DNA of 39,397 nt from contig JAFGDD010000013.1 in NCBI GenBank assembly GCA_016932315.1, positions 1 to 39,397 of the forward strand, written 5' to 3'. Within the stretch, counting starts at the first letter, position 1. Each line of letters begins with the position of its first letter. The translations under genes and the position numbers were made by a program. Below the pieces are notes generated by a model. That model did no database searches. It was not told the DNA's origin and saw only the letters and a list, made by a program, of their open reading frames with translations. Shown here one piece after another: positions 1 to 7,322 of the stretch. The DNA comes from Candidatus Woesearchaeota archaeon. Lineage in GTDB: Archaea > Nanobdellota > Nanobdellia > Woesearchaeales > SM23-78.

Positions 1-133
1 CAGGGAATTTTGTTGCTTCACGCAGTGAATGTCCCATACTAACACTTTCGTTAACCTTTGATATGAAAGGTTATGGGGCAACCCCCGTCCAAGCCATCAA
101 GCACCTCGACTTAATGTCATCGGTGCTGTGGCT
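1..133 (-). repeat. Hairpin mosaic element at window edge, probably minus-oriented
   Basis: Read on the minus strand, this stretch contains GACGGGGGTTGCCCCAT, almost the same as the core of the element at 18005-18117 (GACGGGGTTGCCCCAT). It also holds two stem-loops: 53-59 with 66-72 (AACCTTT/AAAGGTT), and 92-105 with 122-133 (an AGCC...GCACC arm against GGTGC...GGCT). No convincing gene lies here. The element may continue to the left of the window. Its orientation and left boundary are inferred. Confidence 0.45.
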
Positions 134-176
134 GATGGCGGCGATTTTTTTCAACTTAACTAAAAATGAAAAGGTG

Positions 177-446
177 ATGGATGTGGAGATAAAGATTGAC
201 ACAAAAAAGGATTCTCCTGACGACATAAGGAAAACAATTGACTTTCTCAGGCACCTGATTAATGAAAGCTCTCCAAGCAATTCAGGAGGAGAGTTCAACA
301 CCAGCAGCGATGCTTCAACAGGAATGATAGGGTTGTTCGGAGACACCCCTGTGCTAAGCAACGATGCGCCCAAAGCTAGCGGCAGTGGGGAAGACGAGGA
401 AGAGGAAAAAGACAAGGTTAATAAGATAGAGATTATACCTTATTGA
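177..446 (+). CDS. Small acidic protein of unknown function
   Basis: I do not recognise this 89-residue protein. The first third (MDVEIKIDTKKDSPDDIRKT, then a hydrophobic-acidic helix) could be one folded strand-helix unit. The rest is Ser/Asn/Gly-rich and ends in a run of Asp and Glu, so it is probably disordered. The frame is open further upstream to 63, but that part would translate the hairpin element, so I place the start at the ATG at 177, directly after AAGGTG. The next gene starts 5 nt after the stop, which suggests co-transcription. Confidence 0.6.
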   Translation: MDVEIKIDTKKDSPDDIRKTIDFLRHLINESSPSNSGGEFNTSSDASTGMIGLFGDTPVLSNDAPKASGSGEDEEEEKDKVNKIEIIPY

Positions 447-450
447 AGCA

Positions 451-780
451 ATGCAAGGGGATGAAAAAGAAAGAAAAATAATTAACCTCGTTGTGCACTA
501 CAAATGCTTAGAAGACGAGTTGCGCATGGTTTTCTACAGGTCAAAAGAGGTTACAGAAAAAATAGAAGCCGCTGTTTCTGAGATTGAGAAAATAAAGAAT
601 TTCGAAAATACCATATTATATGAGGAAAAACCAGAAAACGTTATGAAAGAGCTGAAATTAACACCTGATTGTTATGTAAGGCTTTACGGAGCATATGTTG
701 GAATGTGCCTTAGTAGAGTGGATGAAATTCTTACCCGCCACAGCATACCGCACGAAATGGTAGAGGGAGGGTATATCTAA
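451..780 (+). CDS. Conserved-looking small helical protein, unknown
   Basis: This 109-residue protein is not recognised. It is mainly helical with heptad-like spacing at residues 10-50 (YKCLEDELRMVFYRSKEVTEKI) and has three cysteines. The ATG at 451 has no good Shine-Dalgarno sequence and follows the previous stop by 5 nt, so translational coupling is likely. It ends just before the archease promoter. The function cannot be inferred from the sequence. Confidence 0.55.
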   Translation: MQGDEKERKIINLVVHYKCLEDELRMVFYRSKEVTEKIEAAVSEIEKIKNFENTILYEEKPENVMKELKLTPDCYVRLYGAYVGMCLSRVDEILTRHSIPHEMVEGGYI

Positions 781-792
781 AGCTTTAAATAC
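781..792 (+). promoter_or_regulatory. TATA box for archease gene
   Basis: AGCTTTAAATAC lies about 25 nt before the ATG at 814, the usual archaeal TATA-to-start distance. The archease mRNA is therefore probably leaderless, with transcription starting at or near the start codon. Confidence 0.6.
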
Positions 793-813
793 AGCTTTTG
801 CTTTTTTCTTTTC

Positions 814-1290
814 ATGAAGTCATTAAAGCATGAAGCAAACTATGAATACATTGACCACACAGCAGACCTGAAAGTGAGGGCTCATGGAAAGACTCTTGAG
901 GAAGCATTTGAAAACGTAGTTATTGGAGGGTTTGATTTTCTGACGGATACAACTAAAATAAAGAAGAAGATTGACAAAAAAATTAGCCTGACTGCAAAAA
1001 GAGTGGAATCCCTCCTATATGACTTTATCGAGGAGCTCTTGTTCCTTCTCGACACAGAAGGCTTCCTTGTTGCTGGCTTCAAGGATTTCAAAATAAAAGA
1101 AAAAGATGAGAGAGTAAAAGGCAATGAAGGGGAAAAGGCAAGCTTTTCATTGCAATGCACTGCATTGGGCGATGATTATAAGAACTACAAGCAAAATATA
1201 AAAGGAGATATTAAGGCAATAACTTACTCTGAGATGAAGGTTGCAAAAGAAAAATCTGGTTTTGTTATTGAGGTTGTTTTTGACATTTGA
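814..1290 (+). CDS. Archease, RtcB tRNA ligase cofactor
   Basis: Archease activates the RNA ligase RtcB, which joins tRNA exons after intron removal, by promoting guanylylation and multiple turnover. The 158-residue length fits the family. The N-terminal signature YEYIDHTADLKVRAHG is characteristic, and the C-terminal block AITYSEMKVA...GFVIEVVFDI matches the conserved family ending with its acidic metal-binding residues. In this window it has clear potential substrates: four intron-containing tRNA genes, one with two introns. Translation appears leaderless. RtcB itself is not in the window. Confidence 0.93.
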   Translation: MKSLKHEANYEYIDHTADLKVRAHGKTLEEAFENVVIGGFDFLTDTTKIKKKIDKKISLTAKRVESLLYDFIEELLFLLDTEGFLVAGFKDFKIKEKDERVKGNEGEKASFSLQCTALGDDYKNYKQNIKGDIKAITYSEMKVAKEKSGFVIEVVFDI

Positions 1291-1305
1291 TTAGCGATTA
1301 TCCAA

Positions 1306-2154
1306 TTACTCATCTGCATTATACATGGCCTTAAGCTTATTCTCAAGGTTCTTTTTACAATTATCGAATGTCTTCTCAGAATCTCCTGGCATTCTGTAAG
1401 TTGAGACATATTCTGGCGGAGCAATTCTTATGGTGGTTCTTAGCCATGGGGGCAGGATGTTGAACTTGGTTTTCATGCTTATAAGGGTTATTGGCACATC
1501 AACTCCTTTGCCATCATCATAAAGGTCCACCAGCATTCGTAGTCCTCCTTTCTTAATGATTGTCTCTTTCTTCTCTGCTCTTTTGCCGTCGAGAAGATTC
1601 TTTAAGTGGCGGGATAGGAAGAACATTTTTTTCCCTTCCAGCGCTGTCTTTTTCATGTACTGGAGCAGCACGAATGCGCCGTCCCTATTCTGCGCAACGT
1701 ATCTTTGTATTGCTTCCTTCATTCTCTCATTATCATGCGTCTTGAGGTCTACGGGAATGCACCCAACTTTTTCCATTCTCGGAGAGATGTAGCCGAAGAA
1801 GAGTGATGCTAATGGCTTCAAGTAAAAAGCTGCAAATTTTCCAAGGTGCCTCTTGATGTTTCTTTCTGTAATTTTAACTGCAAGTTGCTTGTTAAAAAGT
1901 TCCTTGTTAGCTGTGAAGAAGAGCTGGCGCGGATAGGCTAATATTAGGTCTGATACGTCCAGCGCGCCTCTGAAATGAGTGCCTATGATAACATTCGGTC
2001 CTTTCGTCACAATGTTGTTGTGCCCTATTATCCGGCGCGAAGTATAGCTGGAGAAAATGGCAGATATTGGCCTAGCTCTGTAATTGTATATTCTCTTACC
2101 TTCAGCATGATTGCCATTATATTTCTCTACTCTTATATCAAGCCCATCACTCAT
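1306..2154 (-). CDS. Divergent PlsC/lysophospholipid acyltransferase-like protein
   Basis: The 282-residue protein resembles the glycerolipid acyltransferase fold. GPNVIIGTHFRGALDVSDLI aligns with the catalytic block that is usually NHxSxxD, FTANKELF with the following substrate-contact strand, and GCIPVDLK with the IPVDR region. There are deviations: the His-Asp spacing is HX5D (H60, D66) rather than HX4D, and the EGTR motif is replaced by LLQYMKKT. Activity is therefore uncertain. A TATA-like AATTTATAAATCC lies about 40 nt upstream on the minus strand. It faces archease convergently with 15 nt between them. Archaeal membranes use isoprenoid ethers, so any acyl acceptor is unclear. Confidence 0.5.
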   Translation of the reverse strand: MSDGLDIRVEKYNGNHAEGKRIYNYRARPISAIFSSYTSRRIIGHNNIVTKGPNVIIGTHFRGALDVSDLILAYPRQLFFTANKELFNKQLAVKITERNIKRHLGKFAAFYLKPLASLFFGYISPRMEKVGCIPVDLKTHDNERMKEAIQRYVAQNRDGAFVLLQYMKKTALEGKKMFFLSRHLKNLLDGKRAEKKETIIKKGGLRMLVDLYDDGKGVDVPITLISMKTKFNILPPWLRTTIRIAPPEYVSTYRMPGDSEKTFDNCKKNLENKLKAMYNADE

Positions 2155-2221
2155 TTGGAATCACTTTAAAGTAACAAAAAGAAAATGAAGGGATTTATAA
2201 ATTCTTCGCAAAAATAAATTA

Positions 2222-3319
2222 TTACCTTAAATGTATCTCAAGAACATCCTTGTCAAGAAGAACATGTTCAAGGGAGAGCAGCTTCTGGCCTGGGAACTTG
2301 GAACTGGCGCCCCAAATCCTGGCGAACCTGAACTTGCCCACAAAGTCCCTGTGCAGCTTGTCACAAACATCGCGGATAGTGCAGTTGGTGTGCATTATTA
2401 GAGGAATCTCCATGTCAGCCTCCTTGCCAGGCTGCTTTAAGAAAATTCTAATAAGCCTGAGCTTGTTAAAAATCAGTTTCTTCAACTCCTCAAGCCCCTT
2501 GTGCTCCTGGGCGCTAACAATGACTTCAGCGCCAATCTCTCTCTTAATCTGCTCTGCCTTCTCATGACTAACCGTGTCAGCCTTGGAGAGAACTATAACG
2601 CTGGGCATGTAAATCTTGTTTTCCTCAATAATGTCAATCAGCTGGTCATCATTAATCTCTTCCCTAATCAGAACATCAGCATTATTAATCCTGAACTCTT
2701 TCAATATCGCCTTGATAGTATCATCAGTTAAGTTTCTAAGCTTCACAGTCTTACCAATCCTTATGCCATTCTTAGTTGTCTTCTTAATCTTAACATAAGG
2801 CTTGTGCTGGTTCAATCGTATGTTTGTGTTCTTGATTTCATTAAGCAAAACATGCAAGTGCTCAGGGTGACTAACCTCAACCATTATGAGCGCCATATCT
2901 GCGCTTCTCATAACAGACAAAACCTCCTTGCCCCTGCCAGTGCCATCACTCGCGCCCCTCACAATTCCAGGCACATCAAGAATCTGAATCTTAGCGTGGC
3001 CATACTCAAGCATCCCGGGAATCACGTCCAATGTTGTGAACTCATAAGCAGCAGTTTTTGACTCTGCATTAGTTAGGGCATTCAAAAGAGTGCTTTTTCC
3101 AACGCTAGGAAAGCCAACAAGAATAACAGTGGCATCGCCAGACCTCCTGACAGAATAGCCTTCGCCCTTCTTGACACTCTTCTTCCTATTCTCCTGCTGC
3201 TCCCTAAGGCGGGCAAGCTTAGCCTTGAGCAGGCCAATAGCGTGCTGAGTCCTCTTATTATACTTGGTATTTGAAATTTCCTCCTCAAGCGCCTTAATCC
3301 CGGACTCGTATTCAACCAT
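2222..3319 (-). CDS. DRG family GTPase (OBG/DRG, Rbg-like) with TGS domain
   Basis: DRG proteins are translation-associated GTPases of archaea and eukaryotes. The 365-residue protein has an N-terminal helical region (1-55), then a GTPase domain with G1 GFPSVGKS (69-76), the switch FTTLDVIPG, G3 DVPG (115-118) and a G4 variant LSKAD. A C-terminal TGS domain (about 290-365) contains CDKLHRDFVGKFRFARIWG. The start is the ATG at 3319 rather than a TTG nine bases upstream, because MVEYESGIKALEEEI is the usual family start. It is divergent from the pilus locus, with a short shared promoter region. Confidence 0.93.
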   Translation of the reverse strand: MVEYESGIKALEEEISNTKYNKRTQHAIGLLKAKLARLREQQENRKKSVKKGEGYSVRRSGDATVILVGFPSVGKSTLLNALTNAESKTAAYEFTTLDVIPGMLEYGHAKIQILDVPGIVRGASDGTGRGKEVLSVMRSADMALIMVEVSHPEHLHVLLNEIKNTNIRLNQHKPYVKIKKTTKNGIRIGKTVKLRNLTDDTIKAILKEFRINNADVLIREEINDDQLIDIIEENKIYMPSVIVLSKADTVSHEKAEQIKREIGAEVIVSAQEHKGLEELKKLIFNKLRLIRIFLKQPGKEADMEIPLIMHTNCTIRDVCDKLHRDFVGKFRFARIWGASSKFPGQKLLSLEHVLLDKDVLEIHLR

Positions 3320-3376
3320 AACAATCAAGAGAAGACAAAAAAGAGTTTTTAATGGTTGCGATTTGTAATTTATTGA

Positions 3377-3390
3377 AAACCTTTAAATAT
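3377..3390 (+). promoter_or_regulatory. TATA/BRE promoter for the pilus-associated operon
   Basis: AAACCTTTAAATAT is centred about 28 nt before the ATG at 3413. The spacing implies a leaderless or nearly leaderless transcript for the pilin-like gene. Strong ribosomal promoters in this window show the same ACCTTTAWA pattern (31862, 34161). Confidence 0.6.
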
Positions 3391-3412
3391 GGCAAAATAA
3401 AATATTTCTTTC

Positions 3413-3937
3413 ATGAACAAAAGAGGTGCGTATTTCTTTGTGATAGACGCAATGATAGCCGGCATCATAATCTTTCTCACGCTCATACTCATATTCACCA
3501 CACACAGCCTGAAGCCAGAATCAGAACCTACCCTCAGGATGATGACTGATTACACCAACTTCCTTACCAACACACAAATCAGGCAGTTCCAGGGTAGCTA
3601 TGTAGAGTCATTAATTAACGACAGCAACATCACCAACCTGGACAACACCCTGGTAGAGCAGTTAGTGGAATTCCATTACTTCAACAACCCTGACTTGTCA
3701 AATTATAGGAACACCACTGCAATCATGAAGGGGTTTGTACTTGAAATAAGCGAGGGCATAATCCCTGATGAGCGAAGCTTTTCCATTTATCTAAATAATG
3801 AATCTATTTATGAGAGAAGTATGCTGAACATCAATAACTCAAAACTGGTTTTAAGCTCTCACAGGATTCTTTTCAAGATTATTAACTCCACTTATATTTA
3901 TGGTCCAATTATTATTGAGGTGCGTATATGGGTGTGA
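3413..3937 (+). CDS. Pilin-like membrane-anchored protein of the type IV pilus locus
   Basis: The 174-residue protein starts with MNKRGAYFFVIDAMIAGIII followed by a single long hydrophobic segment (about 7-30). This is a short basic leader plus N-terminal helix like those of archaeal type IV pilin-like and minor pilin proteins. The remainder is predicted extracytoplasmic, rich in Asn/Ser/Tyr with several N-x-S/T sequons (for example NDSNIT, NNSK, NSTY). It is followed after 6 nt by another single-anchor exoprotein. The role as a minor pilin or pilus accessory factor is inferred from topology and context. Confidence 0.6.
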   Translation: MNKRGAYFFVIDAMIAGIIIFLTLILIFTTHSLKPESEPTLRMMTDYTNFLTNTQIRQFQGSYVESLINDSNITNLDNTLVEQLVEFHYFNNPDLSNYRNTTAIMKGFVLEISEGIIPDERSFSIYLNNESIYERSMLNINNSKLVLSSHRILFKIINSTYIYGPIIIEVRIWV

Positions 3938-3943
3938 TCGGGT

Positions 3944-4951
3944 ATGATTAAGAACAAGAAAGGGGTGGTTTTCACTGTACTCGCAATAGTCATCTCTGCA
4001 TTATTCATAGCCATATTCTCAGCCAGGATTGAGAGGCCTGTAGATTATAAGCTGGATGTTATTGAAACAAGGATTAGTGTACTTAATGATTATATGAACA
4101 TATTTTATGATTATGCAGAGCAGGCAGGCTCCATAGCAGGCTATTCTGCGCTTCAAGCCATGCTGTTAGAAATGGACAGCCGTGACAGGTATTATAACAG
4201 AACTGATGAATTCATCTCTAACTACACTTATTGCATAAAGTACGGCAACATCACGCCAAGCCAGTCAATTCCGTGGATGGACAATAAATCAATGATTGAA
4301 TACCTTGATGTTATGAAGAACACTGCAAGCGACCAACTCAACATAAACTCCGCTTTCCTTATTCAGTACATCAATGTAACTCAAACCACAGATGCTTTTG
4401 AAATCAAGCTGCTAATTTCAATAAGCTTGAATATAAGTGATTCATACGCATACATGGCTGATACCAGGGTAATAACAAGTACTGTCACCATAAACGGGCT
4501 TCAAGATCCGCTCTACCTGATGAATGATATCTATAATCAAACCATTAACAGAACGAGTATACAAAAGAGCGGTGGAGAAATAGGAGGCAACTGGAGTCCA
4601 GAAGACCTTAAGCAGATGTATTACAACCATGAGTACAGGTATTTCTATGATGGCGTCAGCTTCATCAACAGGATGAAAGGCAACTTCTCATCCGGCGACG
4701 CCTTTGGCATTGAGAGCTTTGTTAACCACACCCATCCAGGTATCCTTGCAATCACCAATGACAACCAGAGCATGGCTGATTACTTGTTCTGGCAGAGATT
4801 GAACATGAGCTGCACAAAGGAGATATATGAGATTATCAACTACACTCTTATTAACTCATCAGGCTCACCGAGGAATTTCCAGCTGGATTATAACCATATA
4901 AAGAGATTTAACATAAGCAGCATGGATGTAACATTCGCGTGCAGCAGCTAA
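3944..4951 (+). CDS. Signal-anchored extracytoplasmic protein next to pilus genes
   Basis: I do not recognise the family. The 335-residue protein begins MIKNKKGVVFTVLAIVISAL, a basic leader followed by one transmembrane helix (residues 8-27). It has a large exterior domain rich in Asn, Ser and Tyr with many N-glycosylation-type sequons. It probably forms an operon with the preceding pilin-like gene (6-nt gap). The shared layout suggests two partner surface proteins, perhaps adhesin-like minor pilus components; this is an inference. Confidence 0.55.
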   Translation: MIKNKKGVVFTVLAIVISALFIAIFSARIERPVDYKLDVIETRISVLNDYMNIFYDYAEQAGSIAGYSALQAMLLEMDSRDRYYNRTDEFISNYTYCIKYGNITPSQSIPWMDNKSMIEYLDVMKNTASDQLNINSAFLIQYINVTQTTDAFEIKLLISISLNISDSYAYMADTRVITSTVTINGLQDPLYLMNDIYNQTINRTSIQKSGGEIGGNWSPEDLKQMYYNHEYRYFYDGVSFINRMKGNFSSGDAFGIESFVNHTHPGILAITNDNQSMADYLFWQRLNMSCTKEIYEIINYTLINSSGSPRNFQLDYNHIKRFNISSMDVTFACSS

Positions 4952-4986
4952 AATATTTATCAGCACTACTGAATGATAATTAACAA

Positions 4987-5000
4987 AGTTTATATATACT
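4987..5000 (+). promoter_or_regulatory. Strong TATA box before the pilus assembly operon
   Basis: AGTTTATATATACT lies about 100 nt upstream of the TTG start at 5096. Transcription would begin near 5015, leaving a leader of roughly 80 nt that carries the GGGGTGG Shine-Dalgarno sequence. Confidence 0.5.
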
Positions 5001-5095
5001 CGCGCGTGATAATTAGGTTTAAGTAGATAGTATTGTAAGTCAGCTAGTATAATAAATGCCAGACTTAAGTAACCATTTTGAAAAGGGGTGGGTTT

Positions 5096-5548
5096 TTGGT
5101 AGACGACACTGTGAAGACAGGCGTGGATGAACTACTCGAGCTTCTTAAAAAAATTGATAAGATAGCCCTGACAGATGCTGCGCAGCAATTAGGGATAAGC
5201 TCAAGTCTTTTACAATCATGGGTTGACTTCCTTGTGGAAGAAGAAGTCGTAGGCATAGAGTACAAGTTCACCAAGCCTATCATATACCTTAACAAGGCGC
5301 CAGAAACCAAAGAAGTAAGGGTTAAGAAAGAAGCAGAAGTCAGCTTCCAAGCCTACAAGGATGATTTTAAGACCAGGGCAGCCCAGAAGAGCATACCTGC
5401 TGAGAAAATAAGTTTTTTGTGGCAGGAGCATGTCAAGGCAGCGCTTAACAGAAGAAAAGATTTCTTCTTCAGAGAGGCAAAGAAGAGAAACCTGGCCAAT
5501 ATAAACTATTTATGGCAAACCTACAATGCTCATCTAGTATCATCATAA
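5096..5548 (+). CDS. Winged-helix protein at head of pilus assembly operon
   Basis: The 150-residue protein has an N-terminal winged-helix-like domain (VDELLELLKKIDKIALTDAA, then LGISSSLLQSWVDFLVEEEVV and a wing strand). A basic C-terminal helical part follows (residues 80-150, many Lys/Arg and two W-Q/E motifs). I choose the TTG at 5096 because GGGGTGG at 5085-5091 sits five bases before it; the same arrangement occurs at 21121 and 35384. It precedes the coiled-coil protein and the ATPase in the same orientation. It could be a DNA-binding regulator of the pilus operon or a cytosolic scaffold; the exact role is unknown. Confidence 0.6.
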   Translation: MVDDTVKTGVDELLELLKKIDKIALTDAAQQLGISSSLLQSWVDFLVEEEVVGIEYKFTKPIIYLNKAPETKEVRVKKEAEVSFQAYKDDFKTRAAQKSIPAEKISFLWQEHVKAALNRRKDFFFREAKKRNLANINYLWQTYNAHLVSS

Positions 5549-5614
5549 TAACATTATAATGCTAACAATAAATTCACTAAAAAGCAAATTCAAAACACAA
5601 AGAGGAAATGAGCT

Positions 5615-7078
5615 GTGGATTTTGACAAATTCATTGAAAAGGACATACTTGAATTCCTTGACAAGCAAGCCATGAACATTGCTGAGAAAGCAGCAGGCCT
5701 AAGAGAAGAAGAATTTGACCTTTACGAGATAAACAAGGATTACTCAAAGGAAATAGATTCTGCCTTAAAAGAAGGAGACCTTGGCAAGGCTCAGAAAATA
5801 TTCGAGGATGTGAAGAACCACTACATCAAGGCTCCCCCTACTTCTTTGAGCAAGAAAAGGCTTTACACAATAATGGAAGAGATGTATGAGAAGATAAAAG
5901 ACTTTGAATCAAAAGAAGAAGGTAAAAAGAATCTGTTTGACACAATAAGAGAATATGAGAATAAAGGATTATTCAAAACTCCGGGATTAACAGCAGAAGA
6001 CAGGGAAGCTAGCATAGCTAACATAGACCTGCTGATGAGTTCAATAACTACAAAAGAAAAGGAGCTAGAGGAAACCATCAACAAAAAACCTGCTAGCAAA
6101 GAGAGCATACAACAAGCAGTAAGCCAATACAGGGAACTCAAATCTCTCATCAAAAAAATTCCAGAAGCTTACAAGAAAGAGAAGTCTGAAGCCTATGATT
6201 CTGCCCTAAGCATTTATTACACTATTAAAAAGCTCAAGGAAAGCATGCGCGAGGAGCAGGAGAAAAAGATTACAGCTCAGGTAAGCGAGGAAAAAAATAT
6301 TGAGGAAGAAAAAATAATTGAGCAAAGGCTCGCAGAGATAAGGACTCTTAAAGAAGAGATAATAAAGAGCCACGACCAAATTGCAGAGCTCATCAAGAAG
6401 AATGACATACAGAACAGCGTTTCAGAGTACAAGAGACTAAAAACATTGCTCGAGCAGTTCCCGCACGAGATGGAAGCAGAAAAAACAGCCCTGCTGGCTG
6501 ACGCTCTTGCACTGTATGAAAGCATCAAGAAGCTGAAGCAGAAAGCAAAGGAAGCAACAGAGCAAGAAAACATTATGTTACAGGAAAAACAAAAGGAAGA
6601 GGATTCTAGAGAAAAAATAAGACAAGACCTAAACAACAGGATGAACAACATCAAAGGCTTGCTGAAACAAAAAGATGCTCTTGGCGCAATCAGTGCCTAC
6701 AAGGAATTGAAAAAGGTATTTGCAAATTATCCAGAGCAGCCTGCTGAAGAAAAGAAGCAGCTCTATGAAGATATACTATCAGCCCATAAGGACATAAAGC
6801 TACTGGAAGATGACCTGAGGAAAAAAGCTGCTTCTGTTTACAAGGACAAAATAGCTGATATTGATAAAGTGCTGCAAGAAGCCCAGCAATTCCTTGAAAA
6901 AGGAGAAAATGAAGAATCAACTCACAGAATACTGGAAGCTAAGCACAGAATCCAACTCCTGCCAAATGAAGCATTTGACGAGAAATACCGCTTGCTAAAA
7001 GCAGTCGAGGTGTTGGAGCACAAGATAATGTTTGTTAAGAATGTGCAAAAGATTAATGCACAGATGACTGTGAATTAA
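5615..7078 (+). CDS. Coiled-coil protein with three internal repeats, pilus operon
   Basis: The 487-residue protein is almost entirely Glu/Lys-rich helix. Three internal repeats about 90-98 residues apart are visible: AVSQYRELKSLIKKIPEAY near 168, SVSEYKRLKTLLEQFPHE near 267 and AISAYKELKKVFANYPEQ near 357. Each is followed by a similar A-L-x-x-Y/H-x-x-I-K-x-L helix. No membrane segment or signal peptide is present. The start is the GTG at 5615 with a GAGG sequence upstream. Its place between the winged-helix protein and the ATPase suggests a cytoplasmic pilus accessory or scaffold. The family is not recognised. Confidence 0.6.
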   Translation: MDFDKFIEKDILEFLDKQAMNIAEKAAGLREEEFDLYEINKDYSKEIDSALKEGDLGKAQKIFEDVKNHYIKAPPTSLSKKRLYTIMEEMYEKIKDFESKEEGKKNLFDTIREYENKGLFKTPGLTAEDREASIANIDLLMSSITTKEKELEETINKKPASKESIQQAVSQYRELKSLIKKIPEAYKKEKSEAYDSALSIYYTIKKLKESMREEQEKKITAQVSEEKNIEEEKIIEQRLAEIRTLKEEIIKSHDQIAELIKKNDIQNSVSEYKRLKTLLEQFPHEMEAEKTALLADALALYESIKKLKQKAKEATEQENIMLQEKQKEEDSREKIRQDLNNRMNNIKGLLKQKDALGAISAYKELKKVFANYPEQPAEEKKQLYEDILSAHKDIKLLEDDLRKKAASVYKDKIADIDKVLQEAQQFLEKGENEESTHRILEAKHRIQLLPNEAFDEKYRLLKAVEVLEHKIMFVKNVQKINAQMTVN

Positions 7079-7085
7079 ATAATAT

Positions 7086-7289
7086 GAAGCCGCCACCACC
7101 TACCATGGCACCGTAAAAACTTTTGTTAAAAATTTTTAGGTGCATGGTGGCTTCTACAAAAGCCTTGAGGCTTTTGAGAAGGGAGCAATAAATTGCTAAC
7201 ATCCTAGAAATGCCGAGCATTTCTATGACAACGAAACTTCGTTTCGCTTGTGGACAGGGGATGCCTCTCGGGTTGCCCAAGGTGACTTC
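7086..7289 (+). repeat. Hairpin mosaic element A
   Basis: This intergenic block inside the pilus operon is a chain of stem-loops. They are an outer arm (GAAGCC near 7086 with GGCTTC near 7148), 7158-7164/7169-7175 (AAAAGCC/GGCTTTT), 7184-7189/7192-7197 (AGCAAT/ATTGCT), 7205-7213/7217-7225 (TAGAAATGC/GCATTTCTA) and 7232-7237/7241-7246 (CGAAAC/GTTTCG). It ends with CGGGTTGCCCAAGG, the TTGCCC core seen in the other elements. It encodes no plausible protein and would be transcribed with its neighbours. Confidence 0.7.
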
Positions 7290-7322
7290 AACAATGAACT
7301 AACTTTTTCGTGAAAAACAAAA

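Noticed and set aside
63..176. Longer N-terminus for the first small protein (start at 63)
   Set aside because: It would translate the hairpin element; the ATG at 177 follows AAGGTG and begins a normal-looking protein.
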